Notes under the pieces: generated by a model
What the model was told of the DNA's origin: nothing
What the model saw: the letters and a program-made list of their open reading frames with translations, nothing else
Database searches by the model: none
Origin: Anaeromyces robustus
Lineage: Eukaryota > Neocallimastigomycota > Neocallimastigomycetes > Neocallimastigales > Neocallimastigaceae
Length of the DNA: 57,500 nt
Reading direction: 5' to 3'
Assembly (NCBI GenBank): GCA_002104895.1
Contig: MCFG01000218.1
Span: 1-57,500, forward strand
In this document: positions 12,662 to 23,748 of the stretch, piece after piece
Numbering within the stretch: position 1 is the stretch's first letter
Layout of the letters: every line of letters starts with the position of its first letter
Program-made: the position numbers and the translations under genes

Positions 12662-13496
12662 TTAATATTCATAATTATTATTCACAAAGCAAAATGAAAT
12701 GAAAGTTTTTTTTTTTTTTTCATAAAGCATATATATATAAAATTAAAAATTTATTTTATTTTATAAAAATATATATATATATATATTAATTTTATTTTTA
12801 ATAGTACTTTATATATATATATATATATATGAGATTGCATATTAAAAATTATCCTTTTCTTTTCTATCTATAATATATAAACAAATTAAATAAATAAAAT
12901 TCATTAAAAACAATAGATATGAAGTATATTCTTTTTTAATTGGAATATTCAATTATAAATATTGATAAATACAATGAAAATTAATGATATATTTATTCTA
13001 TGGATATAACCTTCCAATTATTATTATTATTTATTATTATTATTATTATTTTTTATTGTCATTATTTATTATTATTATTATTATTATTATTTATACATAT
13101 TTTTATACTAAATGCATTTTTTTTAATATCTAATATATATTATTTTCTATAGATAATCTTATTTAATATGATATGTCTTTTTTTCTTTTTACATAGTTTT
13201 AAAAGATTTTTAGAAAAAAATTTTAAATTATATAAATTTATATTGAAACATGAAAGTTTAATTCTTTAATATTTTTTAATTTTTTTTATATATAATAATT
13301 AATATATATCTATATAGAATTATAATTATTATAAAGATATAGTATTAAATAAAAATAAAAAAAATACATATTATTAACATATATATAAAATAAAAATAAA
13401 AGAATAAAAAGAAAAATAAAAATATATATATTTATATAATAATTTAATTATAATAAAATAAAATATAATAAAATAAAATAAAATAAAATAAAAAAA
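12662..13496. other. Intergenic spacer between the transglutaminase paralogs
   Basis: AT-only spacer with (TA)n and (TTA)n tracts. The 50 bases before the 13497 start are AATAAA/AAAATA repeats, an A-rich leader of the kind seen before other starts here. No further gene was seen. Confidence 0.7.
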
Positions 13497-14789
13497 ATGA
13501 ATATTTTTATATTATTATATTTTCTATCGGTTTATTTTATAATTATTAATGCAAAAACAATAGAAATAACAAAAGATATAGAAGAAGATGATGAAACATT
13601 TTATACTGGAACTATTATAAAATATTTAAATATTACAGATATACCCTCAGGAAATGAAAATGATGATGATAATGATGTATTTATTAGTGCTACGACTCAA
13701 AAAACATTTAATGAAACCTTTTATAATCAATTAAATAATGGAGAACAAGTATTATTTAATTATTTTTATGATATTTGTATACAACCTAAACCACAATTAA
13801 GTTCTAAAGAAACTATTGATACCTTTATAGATAAAAATAAAATAAGTGTAGATCGTGTTATGACAAGTTTAGTTTATGATAATCCTCAATTTTGGTGGAT
13901 AGAAAAATATAGTATTTCTTTAAAAACCATTTATAGACCTGTTGATGAAAATAATTATATAAAAGTTACTCAAATAACTTATAATTTTGTAAATGAAAAA
14001 AGTATTTTTAAAGATTTAACAAGTGAAGATATTTATAATATGAATTTAGAAATTCAATTTGAAGTGGATTTATTTTTATATCAAGTGGAACTTTTAAATA
14101 TACATTCTAAGTATAAACTTATAAAATTTATTCATGATTATATTATACGTAATACCGTTTATGAAATTGAAGGAGAAGCATATATTCATTCTATTTATGG
14201 TCCATTAGTAAAACATAAAGGTGTATGTTCAGGTTATTCTGAAACTTTTAAATATTTAGCTTCTTTTTATGGTATTAATATAATTATTGGTAGAAGTATA
14301 ACTCATGAATGGAATTATGCTTATATTAATAATAAATGGTATATGATTGATACTACTTGGGATGATCCTTCAGTTTATAAAGAAAATCAATCCTCATCAT
14401 CATCATCATCATCATCATCACCATTATCTTCTTCTTCTTCAAAAACAAATGATGGTTATTTTTATCGTCCAGCTAAAGGAGATCATTCTAATCTTTCTTA
14501 TGATTATTTTTTAATTGGAACCAAAAAACATGAAAGAGATTCCGATTTTCTAAATGATCATAATTTAATTTATTCTTATTTTACAACAAATAGTGTGGTG
14601 AATTATCCATATATAGAAACGAAAGATTATGTTTACAGTGATGATATTGATGAATATGTAGAAAGAATACAAGAAATTAATGATAAAAATTCTAATGCTA
14701 ATTATTCCTTAATGAATCATAAATCTTTTTTAAATTATATTCTATTCTATTTGATAATAAATTCATTTATTTCATTCCTAGTATATTAA
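13497..14789 (+). CDS. Secreted transglutaminase-core (transglutaminase-like/peptidase) protein with intact triad
   Basis: Single-exon 430-aa protein with a signal-like N-terminus (about residues 1-19, ending near NAKT). The upstream segment has DNPQFWWI, similar to the DxPxxFW motif of bacterial transglutaminase-core proteins. Then comes the HDYIIRNT segment, and the core with Cys244 in GVCSGY, His270 in THEWN and Asp285 in IDTTWDDP; the residues are spaced 26 and 15 apart, as expected for the family. An 18-residue Ser-rich insertion follows the Asp motif, encoded partly by (TCA)n. The last 20 residues are hydrophobic, a possible GPI signal. It likely acts on peptides or proteins outside the cell by a Cys-dependent reaction; substrate unknown. 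It lies head-to-tail with the Cys-less paralog, so the pair arose by tandem duplication. The bacterial-type motifs raise the possibility of transfer from gut bacteria. Confidence 0.88.
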   Translation: MNIFILLYFLSVYFIIINAKTIEITKDIEEDDETFYTGTIIKYLNITDIPSGNENDDDNDVFISATTQKTFNETFYNQLNNGEQVLFNYFYDICIQPKPQLSSKETIDTFIDKNKISVDRVMTSLVYDNPQFWWIEKYSISLKTIYRPVDENNYIKVTQITYNFVNEKSIFKDLTSEDIYNMNLEIQFEVDLFLYQVELLNIHSKYKLIKFIHDYIIRNTVYEIEGEAYIHSIYGPLVKHKGVCSGYSETFKYLASFYGINIIIGRSITHEWNYAYINNKWYMIDTTWDDPSVYKENQSSSSSSSSSSPLSSSSSKTNDGYFYRPAKGDHSNLSYDYFLIGTKKHERDSDFLNDHNLIYSYFTTNSVVNYPYIETKDYVYSDDIDEYVERIQEINDKNSNANYSLMNHKSFLNYILFYLIINSFISFLVY

Positions 14790-14835
14790 AAAAGTAATAA
14801 AAAGAAAAGAAAATGAAAAAGAAAAAGGTAAAAAA

Positions 14836-14871
<36 letters not shown>

Positions 14872-15465
14872 ATCTAGGTATGAAGTAAAAATAATTATAA
14901 TAATAATAATAATAATTAGTTAACAAGTTAAAATATAAAACAATAATAAATAAAACAATTACAATAATATATTATATATTTTAAATCTAATAATTTTCGA
15001 GTTAAATGGAATAGGATTAATAATATTTATATAGCTAAAAAAAAAAAAAAAAAAAAAAAAAAAGGGAATCAATATATAATATATATATATAATCTTATAT
15101 ATAATATTATCATTCTTTATATTATTTTTTTCTCAGTTTTTATAATATTACATCGATAAAAAATTAATAAAATATTATTTTACTTTATTTTTTTTTTTTT
15201 TTTTATTTTTACATTATAGAATATTATATAAAAATGTTATTAATAAAAACAAAATGAAAATTCGAAATATGTCTCAAAATTTTCATTAATTTTTTTTATA
15301 ATATTAAATAGACATATAAAAGAATATGAATAATGAATATGATCATTTGAACATTTGTATATAATAATAAATAAATTATCATTATATATTTAATTAAAAA
15401 AATATAAAAAAAGTTGTAAAGATAATAATTATAATAATATATAATAATAATAAACTATCATGAAA

Positions 15466-15503
<38 letters not shown>

Positions 15504-16194
15504 GCTTTCAATAATAAATATTAATATTTCAATGTAATTTTTTTTTTCTTTGCTAAATATTAATTATATTTTATTATTACTTAAAGATAAATAATTAATA
15601 AAGAAGTAACAATAATTAATTATATAATTTCCTTATATAAATTATTCAAAAATATTTAATAAATTATATATTATTTATTGATTAATTTTTTTTTTTTTTT
15701 TAATAAAATTATTTAAATTTTCAGTATTATTTAATAAAAGTATTATAATAAACTTTTTTTTTTCATTGTATTTTATATAAAAACTTTAATTTATAATAAA
15801 TATAAAATAATGAAAAAACTAAACGAACGAAAAAAAATAATAAAAAAGTATTCGTTAATATAAAAATAGTTTTAAAATTAAAATACAACGAAAAAAAAAA
15901 TAATAAATAAATAAATGGTTACACCAATTTTTTAAAATTTTAAATTATATCAAAATGAAAATTTTATTATTATTATAAATAATAAAAATAAAGAATTTTA
16001 ATTACTAATATTTACTAATATATTATTATTATTTTTATTATAATTATTATTATTATTATTATTATTAATTGAATATAATGATATTTGAATTAGTATTTTA
16101 AAAGTAATATAATTAATATTTTATTATTAGCATTTTTTTTTCGTTATTCATAATCGTTTTAATTAACATATGCATTTAAAAAAAATTGAAGTAT

Positions 16195-16231
<37 letters not shown>

Positions 16232-16345
16232 TTAAAATGATATTTATATTAATAGTTTCATTATTACAGAAAACAAAAAAAATATAAATAGTGTAAAATT
16301 TCTTTAAACTGATGTATAAATTTCTATAACTTTTAATTCTTTTTT

Positions 16346-16413
<68 letters not shown>

Positions 16414-16655
16414 GAAAAAGAAAAAAAAAGAACTAAATATAAATAATAATTTAAAATAATTCTTGTAAATAATTAGATTATTGAAATAATATTAAAAAAA
16501 ATAAAGTATTTTTAATACTTTTTTTTAATTAATGATAAATCAATAAATAGTTATATTTCATAATATTTCTGTACTTATATTCAAATCATATTGATAATTA
16601 ACAAATATTTTTAAGTATTTTTTTTTATAAATTATAATAAAATATTTTATCAGCA
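14790..16655. other. Intergenic AT-rich spacer
   Basis: Contains (TA)n at about 14840-14865, a 30-base poly(A) near 15040 and several (AAT)n tracts. No coding signal was seen. Confidence 0.75.
16349..16412. repeat. (AAT)n microsatellite, about 21 units
   Basis: Perfect trinucleotide tract upstream of the homeodomain gene. In coding regions of this genome the same repeat encodes the Asn runs. Confidence 0.95.
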
Positions 16656-16721
16656 ATGTGCTTCTTAGATTCAGAAAAAGTAAAAAAAAATTATAATAAT
16701 AAAATTATTCATATCATATTA

Positions 16722-16752
<31 letters not shown>

Positions 16753-17373
16753 AAATAGTATTAATATTTATTTTATTTTATTTTATTTTATTTTATTTTA
16801 TATTTTTTACTTTTTATTTATTATATATATATATATTTAATTCTATTATTTTTAATTATAATAATAATATAGAATAATTGTATATATTTTAAGAAAGTTT
16901 GGTCTGAACTTCAAAAAATATCTAAAACTCATCAATCCATTTTTTGTACTACTTTTAATGAATTAGATGTTCAACATAATTTTCTTTTTCAAAAAGTTAT
17001 GAATAATCATCCTCATCATCATCAAAAAAATAAAACAAGTAATAATGAACTTCAATTAATATTAAGAAATATTCTTTTTACTAGTCGTCGTTTAACTCGT
17101 TATCTGGAAAATAATCATTGTTTAATTAATATTTATAAAAAATTAGAAAATCAAAATCAAAAAGATATTTATTATAAAGATGAAAAAATAAAAATAAATG
17201 AAACTAATTCTAAAGAAATTTATTATCAAAAGGATAACAATATTAATAATAATACTAATGATTATAATTTATCTGATTATTTACTATTTCTAAAGAAAAA
17301 TAATTATAATTTATTTAATGAAAATAAAAGTAGTTCTTTACCAGAAAACTCTTTTAATTTATTATCAAGTATG

Positions 17374-17412
<39 letters not shown>

Positions 17413-19710
17413 ATTTTTTTTATAATATATAATATTTTATTTTTCAAATTATATTTCAATACTAACAATATATTAATAATACTTATTTAAATTAATAACT
17501 CTATAAATTTTTCATTTTCATTTCCTTTTTGATATATATATAAAAAAAGAAAAAGATGAACATGGAAATAATGATGATAATACAAGTATTTTATATTCTA
17601 AATCTGAAATTTCTTCTACTGATTTTTCTTTAATCTCAGAATTAAATGAAATGACAATTCAAAATAATCAAAATAATATTCAAAATATACAAAATATTCA
17701 AAATATTCAAAATATTCAAAATCATCAAAATTCATTATCATTAAAAAAATTGGATAAACCTTTTAATATAAATATTGATAGTAATATCAAAGAAAGAAAA
17801 GTAAATGAAATGACTTATGATTTTTCTTTAATTTCATTTGAAGATAAACTTTTAATTCATGGTATTTATGTAATGACTCAACATTTTTATCAAATTTTTA
17901 AAACTTATTATCCAGAATTTGATTCTTATTATTGTTATACAAAGAATAATGAAATTGAAAAGAAAAATAAGAAAAGAAATAAAAAAAATGAAACTAATAA
18001 TAATAAGAATAACAACATAATTAATAATAATTATAATAATTATAATGATTTTAATTTTAACAATAGTAATAGTATTAATGATAATTATAATAATTATAAT
18101 GAATATATTATTAAAAATGAAAAAGTAAACGAAATTGATAATGTTAATAATAACAATAAGGAAAAAGAAAATATAAATTATAATAATTTTAACAATAATA
18201 GTATTGAAAATACTGATTATAATTTTTTAAATAATAATAATAATAATAATGATAATAATGATAATGATAATAGATGTATTACTAATATTTATAAAAATGA
18301 TACTTATGACCAAAATTATCAAAAGTTAACATTTGATTCAACTTTAAATACAACAACATTTCAATATCCATACTTTACAACTTTAAATACAACATCATCA
18401 TCATCATCATCATCATCTTCTTCTTCTCCTTCCAGGGAAATGAATCAAAATTTAATAAATAAAAATTTACTCAATTTAACTTTACTTCCTTTGACAACAA
18501 CAACAACAACAACAACAACAACTTCAAACAATATTTATTATAATAATAAATTCAATTATATTGATCTAATGAATCAAAAAATAGAACCCTCTTCAAATTA
18601 TACAATTCCTTCTAATATTACAAATTATACACCAATAAAAATAGATTTAAATACAAATTCTTCTTTAGATAATTATAATTTAAATTCTAATCCTTATTGT
18701 ACATATTATTCATTATATCCATTAAATGAATCTCAAATCTATAATTCCTATACAATTCCATTAAACAATAGTTATAATTCTATTTATAATGAAAATTATT
18801 ACCCGGATACTTTAAATAATAATAAAGTTGAAAATGATTATTCTACAATTCCAATGATGAATATTCAAACTAATAATAATAATAATAATAATGAAATAAT
18901 TAATCAGAATATTTTTCCATTTACTCCTACTTCAACAATAATATTAAAATCAAATGATGCTAATAATCATAATAATAATAATACATCTTTTGATAATAGT
19001 AACAGTATTATTAAAAGAAGAAAGGGTTCATTAGATTATTCATCTAATCTTAATATGTTTAAAACTTCAGAAAATAATAAAATTAGTAATAATAATATTC
19101 TTAATAGAAGAAAAGGTTCATTAGATTATACTCCAAGTTTTGATACAGAAAGAATTTATGAAAAAAGAAAATCAAAACTTTTGGTAACTTATAACTTTCG
19201 TATGTATTATATATATATATATATATAAATTATAATTATTTTATTTTATTTTATTTAATTATTTATTTATCATATTAATAATAATAATAATAATATATAT
19301 ATATATATTTTACAGAAAAAGAAAAATTATTTATCGTGGTAGATGAAATTTTTAATTATATTGAATATTTAGAAAAATTAGCTGTAGAATTAAATTGTTT
19401 CCGAGTTCGTTATGTTATCTCAAAAGAAACTTCAAAATATTTAATGAATTGGATAAAACAACATAAAAATTATCCTTATCCCACTAAAAATGAAAGAATT
19501 ATTTTATGTAAAGAAACAGGTTTAACAAGAAAACAGGTATTTATATTATATTTTATTTATATAAATATATAGATATATAAATAAAAAAAAAAAAAAGTAA
19601 TTAATTTATTAATATATTTAATTTTTAAAATATAAATATTATCAAATATATAGTTAAATACATGGTTTATTAATACTAGAAGAAGACATATTAAAAAGAA
19701 TAAAAAATAA
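16656..19710 (+). CDS. TALE-class homeodomain protein, Asn-rich, five exons
   Basis: Exon model: 16656-16679, 16894-17368, 17550-19199, 19316-19536 and 19654-19710. All junctions are GT-AG and phases match (0, 1, 1, 0), giving 808 aa. Most of the protein is Asn/Ser/Thr-rich low complexity. Two copies of RRKGSLDY near the end of exon 3 look like basophilic-kinase sites. The homeodomain occupies about the last 65 residues: exon 4 gives helices 1-2 with the three-residue loop insertion PYP of the TALE class, then TGLTRKQ. The 57-bp last exon supplies recognition helix LNTWFINTRRR and a basic tail. Ile sits in the WFINxR helix as usual for TALE proteins. It is a sequence-specific DNA-binding regulator; fungal TALE proteins include HD1 mating-type factors and Cup9-like regulators, and the sequence does not decide between them. 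The 24-bp first exon is the least certain part; Met at 16999 is a fallback start. Confidence 0.85.
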
Positions 19711-20424
19711 AATTTAATACTTTTCTCTTTACTTTATTTTTTTTTTAATTATATATATATATATTTATATTAATATAAATAATATATATATTATATATAT
19801 ATATAATACGTACTATATAATTTAAAAGAATACAAATAATATATATATAATACGTACTATATAATTTCAAAGAATATATATATATATATTTTAATTTTTT
19901 ATTTGTAAAACATAAAAAAAAAAAAAAAACATGAAATATAAATATAATGTAAATAAATATATATTGTTTATAAAAAGCAATATATCTTTTTTTTTATATG
20001 TTATATACTCATTAATAATAAAAATTATTTATAAAAAGAAATTAACAAAAATATTTTTTTTTCAATTTTTTTTTTTTAAAGTAGTATTGATATTATTTTG
20101 ATGCGTAATATTTTAATATAATAATATATATGTTACAATATTATTATATTATTATTTATAATTTTAAAAAATTATATTATTACTTAAATTTACACTTCAA
20201 TATTATTGTTTATACTTTTATTATAAAAAATATATTTATTTTTTTAAATAATATATTCTTTTATATTTTTTTAAAGTATATATATATTATATATATATAA
20301 TTAATATTATTTTTCATATTTAAAAAAACATTAAAAAATAACATAATATTTATGAATAATAATAAAAATTTTATTTTTTTTTTTTTTTTTTTGACATTTT
20401 TTTTTCTTTTTTATATTTTTTTTT
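19711..20424. other. Intergenic AT-rich spacer with twin repeat
   Basis: The spacer carries a 45-bp twin direct repeat (19796-19885, annotated separately), several (TA)n tracts and a poly(T) run just before the GC-richer island. No gene was seen. Confidence 0.7.
19796..19885. repeat. Tandem pair of about 45 bp with TACGTA palindrome
   Basis: ATAATACGTACTATATAATT occurs twice about 50 bases apart, each followed by TAAAAGAATA or TCAAAGAATA. The TACGTA core is palindromic, and each copy is bordered by (TA)n. It is probably a local duplication with no known function. Confidence 0.8.
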
Positions 20425-20860
20425 TTTATAGACTTATCATGTGATTTTTCACATGAATGTATCGGAATTAAATTCCCTGCCTTACCTTTTCGGCGTCGAC
20501 GCCCTTGGTATATTCATATATTTTACATTTGTACTTAAACCCTAACGCTAACTTAATAACGGGTCCAGTCTACAAGCCCCACATATGAATAGTAGTCACC
20601 AAGGAAACCGCCCAATAATTTAGAGCCGCATCCCACATTATTAGACTTAAAGATCTACTCATATACTTATATTATTTAATGAGGCGTGAGTAGCTACGCC
20701 TCAAATACTATACCTGTGCACTACCTTGCCACAGTGTAAAACCCGTGAAGGAGAAAACCACTTTGCTTGGGGTAGATGCGGTGTCGATCCAGAAGCCTTA
20801 TGTATGCTAAGGAAACGCCTTAACAACCAGGATAGAAACTGGTCGACTTTCTTTTTTATA
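20425..20860. other. GC-richer island, coding-like relic of unknown origin
   Basis: About 430 bases at roughly 40-50% GC stand out sharply from flanks near 10-15%. The first 70 bases read NSLPYLFGVDAL in the plus direction and match the minus-strand fragment at 32500-32740 (NSMPYLFDVEAL); their differences are mostly synonymous or conservative. Further on, several frames are open over 40-50 codons, including one reading GENHFAWGRCGVDPEAL, but each is broken by stops, so no intact protein can be assigned. Short hairpins lie at 20680-20703 and in the last 60 bases (TAAGG/CCTTA, ACCAG/CTGGT). It ends abruptly at poly(T) on both sides. It could be a decayed transposon or retroelement fragment or a structured RNA. 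Comparison with snRNA, 5S, RNase P and tRNA motifs that I know gave no match. Confidence 0.5.
20680..20703. repeat. 8-bp perfect stem hairpin in the GC-richer island
   Basis: TGAGGCGT pairs exactly with ACGCCTCA around the loop GAGTAGCT. It is the strongest local structure in the island and would be stable as RNA or single-stranded DNA. Confidence 0.7.
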
Positions 20861-21878
20861 AAAATTAATTTTTTTTTTAATTATTAAAATAAATAAATAA
20901 ACTAATTAAATTTATTTATTTATATTTTATTTGTTTACTTAATTTATTTAGAATATTTATTAAATTTATTTATATTGTATATTATTTATATATTTAATTT
21001 TTAAGTTTTTTAAAAACAAAAATAGATCAAAATTATATTTTTAATTAATAATTAATAATAAATTTATTATTAAAATATTTATTCATTTCCTTATTTATTC
21101 ATTGATTAAAACAATTTTTATTGGTCAAAGTAAATCTTAATTTTTAAAGTCAGTTTTCTTTAAAATTTTTAATCAAAAAAATTTTTTTTTAATAAATAAA
21201 TGTAAATGTATATATAAATATAGAAATAAATAAATTAATTGTTTAAATTAAATAAATATTAATATAATTAAATTTTTTTTTTATCTAAATACATAATTTT
21301 TAATTAAAGAATAAATATTGTTTTTTTTTTTTTTTTTTTTTATTGTTTAATTATGTTGAAATATCTTTTTTTTTTTTTTAAATTTTTTAATTAATTTCAT
21401 CATTTTTATCATTATCTGACAAATTTGTATCCTTAAACTTGGTATAATATCAACAATTGATTTATTTTCAATAGTTTACTGAATTTCACCAATTTTTCTA
21501 TATTACTTTTTCGTCTTTACCTATTTTAGGTTTTTTACTAACTAACTTCAATTCTTAAATAATTACTGGATGGGAATTTAGCTATAGTCCTATCATGATT
21601 CCCAGCTGATAAAATTAATAACACTAATTGTGTATCTAAATGATTGTATGGACTATAATCTATCGTAATGATAACATATGATAATAATAAAATAAATGGC
21701 TTAACAAAATTCCTTATTTATATAATAACAATTTTAAAATTTAAAAAAAGAAAAAAAAATAAAAATAATAAACTAATAAAAATAAATATAAAATATTTTA
21801 TAAAACATATTACTAATATATTAATTATTAAATAAATAATCAATTTTTAAACAAATAAATAAAAATATTATAATTATT
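20861..21878. other. Intergenic region with a weak coding relic
   Basis: AT-rich except for about 21400-21710, which has more G and C and reads as protein-like on the minus strand (the 21538-21702 relic is annotated separately). Beyond that relic's stop, a second frame reads KSIVDIIPSLRIQIC, consistent with a frameshifted continuation of the same decayed gene. Confidence 0.5.
21538..21702 (-). pseudogene. Unidentified coding-like fragment, 54 codons
   Basis: The minus frame from 21702 to the stop at 21538 has mixed, non-repetitive amino acids, including TIDYSPYNHLDTQ and LSAGNHDRTIAKFPSS. Such composition is rare in non-coding DNA of this window. There is no start Met, and the continuation downstream is in another frame with stops, so it is read as a remnant. 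I do not recognise the family. It lies between the GC-richer island and the ankyrin pseudogene. Confidence 0.35.
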
Positions 21879-23018
21879 TTATTTTGCTCCATGTTCAATC
21901 AATCAAACTTTTTATCGCTTCTTTATTATTACTTAATTGTGCAATTTTTAATGGTGTATAACCTTTATTATTTATCCCATTGAAATCTGCTCCATGCTCA
22001 TTGAAATAATCTATAAAACGGCCATTACCATAAGAACATATTCTAAATATTGGTGTTTCACCCTCATTATTTACTTTATTGATATCTGCACCATGTTCTA
22101 TTAAATATAATAATTATTTTAAAATCTAAAATATACATATAATATTTACGTCAGCATGCTATTAAGAGTGGTGTATTTCCATTTATATCTGCTAAATTTA
22201 CATCAGCCCCATCATCAATTAAATAATATACAGCTTCTACAATTCCATATTTACAAGCCTGTAATAATGGTGTTTTACCTTTATTATTTTGAGCGTTAAT
22301 ATTGGCCCCATTATTATTTAGACTTTCAGTCTTTTCCTCATCTATAAAAATAGCTACAGATAAAGGACTTTCGCCATCTCTACCTTTAATATTTATTTCT
22401 GCACCATTTTCAATTAAAAGATTTACTACTTCTAAACTACTATCACCACAAGCGTAATATCAAAGGTGAATCACCATTTTTATTCATTCTATTTACATCT
22501 GCACCATTTTCAATTAAATATTTTACTATATCAATATTTGTAATATGCATCACAGATGTAAATAAAAGCTGTTTCACTATTATTATTTGCTTCATTTATT
22601 TTTGCTCCATTTTCAATTAAATATTGAACAGTTTTGGATTCCATATTAAAACAGCATGCTTCCATTAATGGTGTGTTTCCTTCATTGTTTATTGTTTTTT
22701 ATATTCACATTTGCTCCATAATGAATTAACAACTTTATAATTTCTATATCTTCATAATAACAACCAATATGTAATGGGGTAGTAAGTTGTTCAATAATTT
22801 CATCAAATTCATAATCTTTATCATATTGATAATTTTCAAATAATTTATTTAAAACGTCTTCTAATTCTCTCTTTTTACCATTTTTACTCAATACACAAAT
22901 TAATCTTTTTAAATTTGAAGAATTAAAAAATTTCCTTCATCATATATATTATAGAATTTAAGAAATTTTATTACAACTGAATTTTCTCTTTATTTTTGTA
23001 GTAATCAATCTTATTCAT
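21879..23018 (-). pseudogene. Ankyrin-repeat protein pseudogene
   Basis: Runs from a likely ATG at 23018 (MNKIDYYKNKE) to a relic stop at 21879. At least eight ankyrin units can be traced (for example TPLHIGCYYEDIEIIKLL, NTPLMEACCFN, TPLLQACKYG, YTPLKIAQLSNN), but they fall in all three frames with several stops. Identified breaks: after KENSV near 22974; near 22680, where NVNIKNNKQ stops while EGNTPL continues in another frame; near 22545; near 22150, with a TGA inside IAC; and a 4-bp ATTG duplication near 21898 that shifts the terminal HGAK-stop. The end matches the intact ankyrin gene at 51977, whose last residues are also HGAK. The 69-residue open piece at 22682-22891 is only a fragment. 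It is a dead paralog; ankyrin repeats normally mediate protein binding. Confidence 0.85.
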
Positions 23019-23717
23019 ATTAAATAATATAATAAATATAATAAAAAATAGTTATTTAAATTATTATTTGTATTGTTTTACAAAATATAAAAAGTCTATT
23101 CATAAAATATAAATGTATTTACCATAAAATCATTTTACAAAAAAAAAAAAAAAAATTAATATGTAATACACAGATGTTTGTTAGAACAAAAAAATATTAA
23201 AATTTAGTGTAAATTAATTTAAATAAATATTAGTAAAACAATTCCATATAAATATTTATATTACTATAAGTAGATAGATTGACAATTATTTTATATATAA
23301 AAATTATTAATTTTTAAATTATATATTATCCATTATAATATTAAATAATTAAATAATTAATTTTATTATTATAGGTATGTATGTATAATAAATAATAATA
23401 AATAATAACAATGTGCATTTTTTTTAAATTGTTAAATAAATAAAAAAAATAATAAATTTATGCATAATTATATGCTTTTATTATAATTCTTTTTTTTTTT
23501 ATTTTTTTATGATTATAATTACATTAAAAAAAAAAAAAAAACATTGATTAATACAAAAAGATTTATATAATAGATAATTATTTATTATATAGCATATAAA
23601 TTAATTTATATATATATATATTTAATTATAGAAAATTTTTTATGTTTGTTAAGCATTTTAATTTTAAATAATAAATGTAACAGTCATAAAGTATTTAATG
23701 TAATGGATAAAGGATTA

Positions 23718-23748
<31 letters not shown>

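Noticed and set aside
20570-20850. tRNA, 5S rRNA, snRNA or RNase P RNA in the GC-richer island
   Set aside because: No acceptor/T-arm pairing, no box motifs and no conserved snRNA or RNase P words that I know; left as unidentified.
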